From the IMG/VR virus record IMGVR_UViG_3300032342_000022, positions 1 to 39,779 of that record: a stretch of 39,779 nt of DNA; one strand, written 5' to 3'. Both the position numbers and the translations under genes were made by a program. Positions 7,962-15,100 of the stretch are shown piece by piece. Numbering within the stretch: the first letter of the stretch is position 1; every line of letters starts with the position of its first letter. The stretch comes from a virus. The notes under the pieces are model-generated. The model did no database searches and had not been told where the DNA came from. It saw only the letters and a list, made by a program, of their open reading frames with translations.

Positions 7962-8968
7962 AGACCCTTCTCCCCCAGCGCCTCGAGTACGGCGACTACG
8001 CCCTGCTGGAGGACCAGATCAACGACATGCTCTGGGAGCTGGTCTACCGACCGGTCGTCGAGCAGGTCCGGAAGCTGATGCCGAAGGGCGCCGTGCCGGC
8101 GGACCGCGACGAGCTCCTGAACGCCGGGGACGCCGAGCTGAAGAGGGCGCTGAAGTCCGGCCAGGTCCAGATGACGACCTCCAAGGACTTGGCGATGTTC
8201 AACCTGGTGGGCGGCAAGTCGAGCCGCGGCATAGCGGACGCCATGCGCTCCTTCGGGGCGAAGCTCGACAAGGTCCGCGGGGCCTACACGTGCCCCGCGT
8301 CGGCGGTGCCGGGCTGGGTGCGCGCCGAGGCGACGGGGTACACGGAGAAGTCGAAGGCGTTCCACAGCGTCCTGGACACGACCCTCAAGGACTTGAAGAA
8401 GGAGATCGCCGACGCCGTGAAGAAGTACGACCTGACCCACGCGACGAAGAAGTCGGTGAAGGGCGTCGACGCCGGGTGGAAGGCGTCAGCCAAGGGGCTC
8501 GAGGTCGGCGTGCCGGAGCTCAACGAGACCGGGATGGCGGAGCTGGCGAAGGGCATGGCCGAGACGGCCAAGATACCGATCAAGGACTTCGCCATCGAGG
8601 CCATCGAGCGTCTGCGCGACCAGGTCGAGGAGAACGCCGAGCAGGGCTACCGCGCCGAGGGCTTGGCCGAGAGGATCCGCAACGAGTACGCCGTCTCCAA
8701 GGCCCGCGCCCAGCTGATCGCCAGGCAGGAGACCGCCAACTTCATGGTCAACTACCGCAAGGCCCGCGCCACCGAGGCCGGATGCACGCACTATATATGG
8801 AGGTCGACCAACGACGACCGGGTGCGCGCCGCCCACAAGGCGCACAACGGCCGCAAGTTCCGCTACGACGACCCGCCGATCGTGGACCCCGTGACTGGTC
8901 GCAGAGGGAATCCCGGAAATGACTTTTTTTGTCGGTGTATCGACCTCCCAGTTTTGGAGCGAGCATGA
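7958..8968 (+). CDS. Minor head protein, Mu F / SPP1 gp7-like (head morphogenesis)
   Basis: Proteins of this family (PF04233) sit inside the head near the portal and are often needed for infectivity. The diagnostic C-terminal domain is clear: a DEENAE-type helix region with QLIARQETANFMVNYRKA (about residues 252-269), then WRSTNDDRVRAAHKAHNGR, DDPPIVDPVTGRRGNPGNDF and CRCID, that is, the D-x-RVR-x2-H ... G-x2-F ... DDPP ... G-x(n)-CRC pattern. The GTG start at 7958 overlaps the previous stop; a G-rich stretch upstream serves as ribosome site. An LLN-A sequence occurs at about residue 54, similar to the proposed cleavage motif, but one such match may be chance. The stop overlaps the next ATG at 8965. 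Confidence 0.88.
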   Translation: MKTLLPQRLEYGDYALLEDQINDMLWELVYRPVVEQVRKLMPKGAVPADRDELLNAGDAELKRALKSGQVQMTTSKDLAMFNLVGGKSSRGIADAMRSFGAKLDKVRGAYTCPASAVPGWVRAEATGYTEKSKAFHSVLDTTLKDLKKEIADAVKKYDLTHATKKSVKGVDAGWKASAKGLEVGVPELNETGMAELAKGMAETAKIPIKDFAIEAIERLRDQVEENAEQGYRAEGLAERIRNEYAVSKARAQLIARQETANFMVNYRKARATEAGCTHYIWRSTNDDRVRAAHKAHNGRKFRYDDPPIVDPVTGRRGNPGNDFFCRCIDLPVLERA

Positions 8969-9573
8969 GAATCGGGGCGCGGTGCCTAGTCGGCGAGCGG
9001 TACGGCGAGGTCTATGACATCGCCGGGAACATGCCGGGCGGCCGGTTCTTCAAGGTCAAGTTCGACGACGGGGAGATCACGACGGAGCAAGAAGAGCACA
9101 TCATGGTCTTGCCGAAGGGGTACAAGGAAAACGTGAACTCCCTCTGCTTTTGTCCCCACTGCGGCGAGGACCTCCGCGGCCCGCTCCTGCCGGAGGGGCC
9201 TTCCACTATGATGGAGACCCCCGAGGGCCTGATGCCGGTCGACCCGTCGCCGAAGCCGCAGCCCCACAAGACGGTCAAGCAGCAGGAGGTCACCGCCAAG
9301 GAGGTCGAGGCCATCTGGGGCCTGCAGCCGCTGCCGACCGGGATGCGCCCGTTCGGCGTGGTGACGGACGGGATCTCGGACCTGCCGCTGGCCCTCGCCG
9401 CGTCGAGCGTCACCGGCGAGCTGTGGGAGATACAGAAGGGCGAGGTCAAGATGCTGGACCTGTCCGCCCCGGTGGCGAGCGTCGTCGCCCGCGAGAACCA
9501 CGCGTGCGCGCCGGACACGTCGATACGGAAGGAGTCGCTGGGCAACTCCAGGTACGGGGGCCGCCTGTGCTGA
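8965..9573 (+). CDS. SH3-like plus zinc-knuckle head accessory protein (202 aa)
   Basis: The ATG at 8965 overlaps the previous stop (ATGA) and has TTGGAG upstream; an upstream in-frame ATG at 8929 lies inside the Mu F gene and is less likely. Residues 1-50 form an SH3-like barrel (GARCLVGERYGEVYDI, then FFKVKFDDGEITTEQEEHI) like modules of the two giant polyproteins. A KENVNS junction follows, then CFCPHCGEDL, a half zinc ribbon. The middle is Pro-rich; the last third is a compact GMRPFGVVTDGISDLPLALA domain. The C-terminus LGNSRYGGRLC resembles the C-end of the protease/scaffold (LGRSRYGS). I infer it is a stand-alone relative of the polyprotein modules, directed to the head; its activity is unknown. 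Confidence 0.65.
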   Translation: MRIGARCLVGERYGEVYDIAGNMPGGRFFKVKFDDGEITTEQEEHIMVLPKGYKENVNSLCFCPHCGEDLRGPLLPEGPSTMMETPEGLMPVDPSPKPQPHKTVKQQEVTAKEVEAIWGLQPLPTGMRPFGVVTDGISDLPLALAASSVTGELWEIQKGEVKMLDLSAPVASVVARENHACAPDTSIRKESLGNSRYGGRLC

Positions 9574-9857
9574 ACTACGGCTACAAGGACCTGATCGTAG
9601 TCGTGCCTCCCTCAGGAGAGGTCGTCAGCGAGTGGATCCCCGCCGACTACGTCCACAGCTGGGCGACCAAGTGCCCGGACATCGCCTCGTACCAGGTGGA
9701 GCTGGTCGACAAGGACGACTACGGCGTCTACTCCGAGTTCAACGCGACGTACACCGGCCCGACGAATCGGCCGGTCGAGAGGAAGTGCGTGGGGTTCAAG
9801 ATTCACATGACCGGAGCGGCTCCGGGGTCGTACGACTTTCGAGTCATGATCCGATGA
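9567..9857 (+). CDS. Hypothetical structural protein (96 aa)
   Basis: A GTG at 9567 with GGGG upstream overlaps the end of the previous gene; the longer open frame back to 9150 is only the third frame of that gene. The product is beta-rich (KDLIVVVPPSGEVV, then SYQVELVDKDDYGVY and KCVGFKIHMTGAAPGSYDFRVMIR), and reads as a small Ig- or jelly-roll-like domain. It resembles many small virion decoration or fibre-head proteins in style, but I recognise no family. It precedes two signal-peptide proteins of similar beta-rich character. Confidence 0.6.
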   Translation: MLNYGYKDLIVVVPPSGEVVSEWIPADYVHSWATKCPDIASYQVELVDKDDYGVYSEFNATYTGPTNRPVERKCVGFKIHMTGAAPGSYDFRVMIR

Positions 9858-9871
9858 GAGGGGATACCATA

Positions 9872-10693
9872 ATGGACAAGAAGATCAAGGCGTACCTGGC
9901 GGTCATGCTCGTGATGGCCCTCCCTGGAATACTGGGCGCCATCACGAACTACGGAGCGCCGCAGACGAACGTGGTGCAGGTGGGCAACGTCGCGGTCGAC
10001 GTCAACACGGGCAACGCCTCCAACGGCACGCAGCGCGTCGTCCTGGCGACCAACCAGCCGGCCATCCCCGTCACGCTGGGCGTCAGCGCGTCGACGCAGG
10101 CGGTCAACGTCGGCCAGTGGGGCGGCACGGCGACGACGCTGGGGCAGAAGCAGAAGGTCGCGTCGGTCCCCGTCGTCCTCGCCTCGGACCAGGACCCGCT
10201 CCCGTTCTCCCTCGCCGGCACCGTCACGGTCACGCCGGGCACCGGGACGTGGAACACGTCGGGCTCGACGGTCTCCGTCCAGAACGTCGGCGGCACCTCG
10301 CTTGACTCGAACCTGAAGACGGTCAACGGCACGAGCATCAGCCTGGGCGCGACGACCGGATCCGCCAGCCTCCCAGTCGTTCTCCCCACCGACATGCTGG
10401 CCTTGGTGACGGTCTCCACGAACGTCGGCACCCCGGTGCAGCACTCCGTGGGCGCCACGGTCACGTCGGCCACGCTGGTCCCGGCGAACGCCAACCGCGT
10501 GGGGATAGAGTGCGACTCCGACTGCTCGAACAACAAGGACGTGTATATCGGCTTCGGCGTGACGGCGACGAACGCCATGAAGATCATCAGCCCGTGCTCC
10601 TCGTGGCAGCCGCCCGCCGGCCTGCGCTTCACCAGCTCCATCACGGTCATATCGGCCTTGGGAACACAGACGGTGCGATGCGTCGAGTACTGA
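9872..10693 (+). CDS. Beta-rich virion-type protein with N-terminal signal peptide (273 aa)
   Basis: The ATG at 9872 follows GAGAGGGG at a suitable distance. The N-terminus MDKKIKAYLAVMLVMALPG followed by ILGA is a classical Sec signal: basic start, hydrophobic core, small residues at the cut. The body repeats a motif of the type VVLATNQPAIPV, PVVLASDQDPLPF and LPVVLPTDM, widespread in phage structural proteins, separated by Gly/Thr-rich beta segments. The C-terminal domain has ANANRVGIECDSDCSNNKDV and two more Cys pairs that could form disulfides, which fits an exported protein. It is probably displayed on the virion or at the cell surface; a cytoplasmically assembled phage protein would not normally need a signal peptide. 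Confidence 0.65.
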   Translation: MDKKIKAYLAVMLVMALPGILGAITNYGAPQTNVVQVGNVAVDVNTGNASNGTQRVVLATNQPAIPVTLGVSASTQAVNVGQWGGTATTLGQKQKVASVPVVLASDQDPLPFSLAGTVTVTPGTGTWNTSGSTVSVQNVGGTSLDSNLKTVNGTSISLGATTGSASLPVVLPTDMLALVTVSTNVGTPVQHSVGATVTSATLVPANANRVGIECDSDCSNNKDVYIGFGVTATNAMKIISPCSSWQPPAGLRFTSSITVISALGTQTVRCVEY

Positions 10694-11328
10694 CCCTAGT
10701 CGGCGTCGCCCTCGCGCTCCTGGCCCCCCGGGCCTGGGGCCTCACGTCCACTGTTTCCAAGTCGACGCAAGTGGTCACCTCATGGCAAGGCGGCGAGTGG
10801 CGCGTCGTCCTGAGCAGCGGCATGAATACGGTAGGCATCGACGACAACAAGCTGCGGGTAGAGACATATCAGGAGCCGTTCACGACCGACACGGTGAAGA
10901 TAGCGAACGGAGGCAACACGGCACAGGTCGACGCATCGGGGCGTCTGGCGGTCTACCTGGCAGGGACGAACGCCCCTTCCGGAGTAACCGTCGCCAGTTT
11001 CACTTCGCTCACCAACATCGCTAATGGGGCGACCGTCGACGCTTTCTACGCCGTACCGAGCGGCAAGACCCTGACCCTGCAGGAGTTCTCGTTCTCCAAT
11101 ACTCCGGGCACGGGCAAATACATGGAGTACTACCTGTACGACGACGTGAACGGGAACCTGACTGGGATGAGCCTGCTTCACGTCTACCACAACGAGGTCG
11201 GTACATTCGGGCGGGTGGACTTGTCTGACGCGCTATTGGGAAACGGCACTCGCAGGTTCCTGCTGCGAGTTACGGCTCAGGGCGCAGCCTTCGAGGTCTT
11301 CCGCTCCTGGCAGGGGTACGTCCAATGA
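10678..11328 (+). CDS. Hypothetical protein with signal peptide (216 aa)
   Basis: The ATG at 10678 lies inside the end of the previous gene. MRRVLTLVGVALALLAPRAW followed by GL is a good Sec signal with cleavage near Ala-Trp-Gly. The mature part is beta-rich: a first section around WQGGEWRVVLSSGMNTVGID, a GRLAVYLAG strand, and a C-terminal jelly-roll-like section (YAVPSGKTLTLQEFSFSN, RRFLLRVTAQGAAFEVFRSW). The pattern resembles receptor-binding or fibre-head domains. Its stop overlaps the next ATG. GCTAATGGGG occurs at 11020-11029. Together with 9872-10693 it forms a pair of predicted exported virion-type proteins. Confidence 0.6.
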   Translation: MRRVLTLVGVALALLAPRAWGLTSTVSKSTQVVTSWQGGEWRVVLSSGMNTVGIDDNKLRVETYQEPFTTDTVKIANGGNTAQVDASGRLAVYLAGTNAPSGVTVASFTSLTNIANGATVDAFYAVPSGKTLTLQEFSFSNTPGTGKYMEYYLYDDVNGNLTGMSLLHVYHNEVGTFGRVDLSDALLGNGTRRFLLRVTAQGAAFEVFRSWQGYVQ

Positions 11329-11984
11329 CTTACGCGGACCTGACGGATATTGTCTCCAAGAAGAACCTGGCCTGGCAGTACAGCGATGACCCGTCCTACT
11401 ACGTGGTGTTCGCCGTCGACAGTGGGATCAGGTACGAGTGCACAATCTACAAAACCGGGCACGAGGCGGAGGGGGTCGATACGGAGCTCAACGCCGAGAA
11501 CCTAGCCGACTTCCTGGCGAACATCGAGCCCAACGCCAACTGGGCCATCGGCCAGCGGCCCTACCCGTTCGCAACCGGGGACTTCGACTACTCTGGCAAT
11601 CGCATCCCCGTTACGACCATCACCGAATGGACGTCAGTCGAGGGGGACAGCTACGCGGACCTGTGGTTCAAGATCGCCGCGTCGAATCTATATATGAACG
11701 GCGGCGAACTCATCATGTACTCTGGGTTCGTGCCCGGCGATTGGGCTGAGATGGCGTTGGCCGATAAAGACGGAGCCTACTCGCCCGCCGGCACCGTCCT
11801 GAAGTCGTGGGTGCGCGGCAAGAACCTTCATCCCGGTCCGCAGGCAGGGACCGCGCTCTGCCACTGCAACACGCCTTACGCGGGGCATCCTCCCATCAAT
11901 GTCTATGTCCGCGTCAGGATTCATCGCGCCGACTCCGGCAACAGGGTCGTCGGCGTGAACCTAGAACTGCACGAGGCGATCTGA
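11325..11984 (+). CDS. Hypothetical structural protein (219 aa)
   Basis: It is coupled to its neighbours by ATGA overlaps at both ends. There is no signal peptide. The N-terminal part (YADLTDIVSKKNLAWQYSDD) is followed by a beta-rich body with many Trp, Tyr and Gly residues (GGELIMYSGFVPGDWAEMAL) and a C-terminal strand pair VYVRVRIHRADSGNRVVGVN. Proteins of this kind, with a beta-sandwich body, often follow fibre-head genes in metagenomic phages, but I cannot name a family. A virion role is inferred from context only. Confidence 0.6.
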   Translation: MTYADLTDIVSKKNLAWQYSDDPSYYVVFAVDSGIRYECTIYKTGHEAEGVDTELNAENLADFLANIEPNANWAIGQRPYPFATGDFDYSGNRIPVTTITEWTSVEGDSYADLWFKIAASNLYMNGGELIMYSGFVPGDWAEMALADKDGAYSPAGTVLKSWVRGKNLHPGPQAGTALCHCNTPYAGHPPINVYVRVRIHRADSGNRVVGVNLELHEAI

Positions 11985-12199
11985 TGGCTAACCTCGGGAC
12001 GCCTACTAAGTTCGGAACGGTCTGGGTCATCGCCGTCTGCGCCGCAGCCCTCATCGGGTGGGACGTCTACGCGGCCATGAGCCCGACGCAGCCGACGATC
12101 TCGGCCCTGGCGCTCATGGTCTCCCGCCACCCGGTGGTCCCGTTCCTGGGCGGAGTCCTGGCGGGGCACCTGTTCTGGCCCCAGCAGGTGAAGGCATGA
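11984..12199 (+). CDS. Small membrane protein, holin-like (71 aa)
   Basis: It starts with the ATG of an ATGA overlap and ends in another one at 12196. Two hydrophobic segments are visible: VWVIAVCAAALIGWDVYAAM (residues 12-31) and HPVVPFLGGVLAGHLFWP (about 50-67), joined by a polar loop. That is the size and layout of a class II holin or of the small membrane proteins often found in phage head clusters. No lysis partner such as an endolysin is visible in the window, so holin is a possibility rather than a firm call. Confidence 0.55.
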   Translation: MANLGTPTKFGTVWVIAVCAAALIGWDVYAAMSPTQPTISALALMVSRHPVVPFLGGVLAGHLFWPQQVKA

Positions 12200-15100
12200 G
12201 CCCGATATTCCGCCTCCTCAACTCCCGACCAGGACGCCGCTGCGAGTTCGCCGGCCTGCCCGTCAACGTGGAGATCGAGGTCGGCGAGGTCAAGAGCGGG
12301 GTCGACGAGAACGGGATGGCCTGGCACCACGAGTACCAATTTCCTTATGGCGAGATCCTCAAGACCGAGGGGGCCGACCGCGACCCGGTCGACGTCTACC
12401 TAGGGCCTGACGAGTCCTCCGACAAGGTCTTCGTCGTCCACCAGGTCCGGGCGGACGGCGAGTTCGACGAGGACAAGGTGCTGCTGGGCTTTTGCGCCGC
12501 CGGCGACGCCGAGAGGGCCTACCGCGACCACGGCCCCGACTGGGGATTCGGGAGCATGGACGAGATGACGCTGGACCAGTTCGTGGAGGGGTACCTGGCG
12601 AGCAACCGGCCTAATCCTCCTTCCGGATCTTGTGATACCATTGAGGGGCACCTGAATACCGCGAGCGAGCAGGACATCAAGGACGTCTGGTCGGCCCTAT
12701 CCTACGACGAGCGCGAGTTCACGCTCAAGCGGGCGGGCCTGCCCCCGGAGTACCGCCAGGGCTGGGCGCTCATCCCGGAGGACGCTCGCGCGAAGCTGCG
12801 CCCGCTCTTGGTCAATGCCGAGCTCTCCAACCCCTCGCCCCGCTCTGGCGAGGCCGAGGGCGACTACGTCTCCCGCTTCATGGCCTCCGCCGAGGCCCAG
12901 CGGGACTACCCCGATCAGAAGCAGAGACTCGCCGTCGCATACTCGATGTACCGTGAGAGGAACTCATCCATGAATAACGCAGCCGCCATCGTCGTGACTC
13001 AAGACGGTAACTCCTACGACCTGGAGATCATGGACGGTACGCACGTGAAGATGCGGTTCACCGGCGGAGACGGCAGGTGGGGCATCCCGCTGCACATCGG
13101 GCAGCTCGCCCCCGAGGTCATGGACCAGCTCAAGGCGAAGGGGCTCGCGGACAAGGGCAACGGATTTTTGAAGGAAAACGCCATGAAAGACCTGGACCTC
13201 TGCAACGCCTGCGGCGGCGCGATGCGGGAGACGGGCCGGGTGGGCGACCTCGTCAGCTCGCGGTGCGAGGGCTGCGGGAACGCGGCCCATGCGGCGGGGA
13301 ACGCCTTCTCCGGATGTCGCTGTGGGCATACCCGCCGGGATCATGTGGATCTGGTGGGAAAGTGCGGGGAATGCACTTGCGCCAAATTCTCTGACGCGGG
13401 TTTGCCCAGCGAAAAAGCCAACTCCGCCCTGGACAGCATCGCCCCGAAGGGCGACGCGTTCCGGCCCATGTTCACCCACGGCAGGGGCGTCAGTTTTTCC
13501 AATTCCCGGTTCACCCCATTGAGCATCACCGGGGAGCGGCTCGACCTCGAGCTGGCCCCCGGCGAGGACGCCAAGATCGAACGCGGGCGCCCGTGGAGCG
13601 CCAAGCTCAAGCTGACGAGCGGGCAGTACGTATACGCCAAGGGCGCGGACTGCGGGGCGCCCGGGTGCTTCTGCGACGCCGAGCTGACGCGGCCCCTGGC
13701 CGGGAACTCCAACTCCGCCCTGGACAGCATCGCCCCCAAGGGCGACGCGTTCCGGCCCATGTTCACCCACGAGGGGAAGCGCAAGGAGTCGGAGATCTTC
13801 GGGCTCAAGCCGGGCGAGACGGAGGCGAAGCCGGCGGCCAACGCCCTCGAGGTGTGCGGCGCCTGCGGCGGGTCCATGACGGAGCTGGGCCGCGTCGGAG
13901 AGATGCGCCACTCCCGCTGCGACGCGTGTGGGCGAGACGAGCACGTCGAGCTGACGGGGGAGGAGAACGCCTCTCCCAAGTCGTGGTACTTCAGCCAGGG
14001 GAACAACTGGGGCTACGTCGACGCCGAGACGAGTTCGGACGCCATGGTAGAGGCGGAGAAGGTCCTGAAGTCGAATAAGGTCTTCACGAAGGAGGAGATC
14101 CACGTCGAGCGCAAGGAGCAGAGGAACATGGCCGGCACCTGTGCCTCGTGCCTGCATGGCCTCGCCGAGCACGACGAGTTCGGCTGCCTAGCCGGTGACT
14201 GCGACTGCGGCGTCGCGGGCCAGTCCCATGACTCCGCGAAGATGGAGCGCCACCTCCAGCCGGGGGACCTGGCGAACGCCTGCAAATTCAAACAAGGAGA
14301 CCGCGTCATCTGCGTCGGTGGCGGAGACAACGACGGCAAGAAGGGACTAATCGAGAAGGCGATCCCGCTTTCCCCTAGCGACTGCAGATACGACGTCCTG
14401 TGGGATGACAAGAGCACTACGAAAAACCTAGAGGAGAAGTGGCTGAAGCTCGAGGTCGGAAACGCCCTCGAGCCTGCTCCCGCGAAGGACCCCCTCGGCG
14501 CCTCCGAGAAGGACAACGCCGAGACCATCAAGGAGGCCGAGAAGGCCCACGCCAAGGTGGAGAAGGCGGCGGACAAGGAGAACAAGAACACCGACGGCGG
14601 CAAGACGAAGGCCGACGCCCAAGCCTGGCTGGACGCCCACAAGTCGGAGTGGATGGATCACGCCTCCGGAATGCTGTACATGCGAATGCTGAATGAGGGG
14701 TTCACCGACGAGGTGATCACACCTCTCATCAAGCAGCTCATCGCGATCGGCGTCGTCACGAACGCCTCCCCCGCGTACGTCCTCGAGTGGCGCTGGAACG
14801 GCAACTGGCGGCGCGACGACGTGGAGAAGCCGCTCGACCTCGCCACGGCCAAGCGCGAGGCGGCGGACCTGTTCGCCAAGCGGAACGAGAAGCTCACCAG
14901 CGTGCGCGTCATCGAGCAGGCCTCCGGCAAGGTGGTGGAGGAGCTCGGGAACGTCTCCATGGAGCCCGAGCGCGACGTCGACTGCGCGGAGTGGTTCGAG
15001 GCGGCGTTCGGCCGGAAGCCTGCGAGCGACCCGCAGTACTTCAAGGAGTGGCAGGAGCGGTGGAAGAAGGGCCCCCGCGACTTCATGAGCTCCCAGTATG

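Noticed and set aside
7511-9880. Identical 15-mers ACCATAATGGACAAG around the starts at 7517 and 9872 as an operator or att-like site.
   Set aside because: They span start codons of two genes that both begin Met-Asp-Lys; two copies are too few, and no integrase or symmetry supports a special role.
12058-12195. An upstream start for polyprotein 2 at ATG 12058.
   Set aside because: It would overlap most of the holin-like gene; ATG 12196 gives the usual ATGA coupling and begins directly at the pyrophosphatase-like domain.
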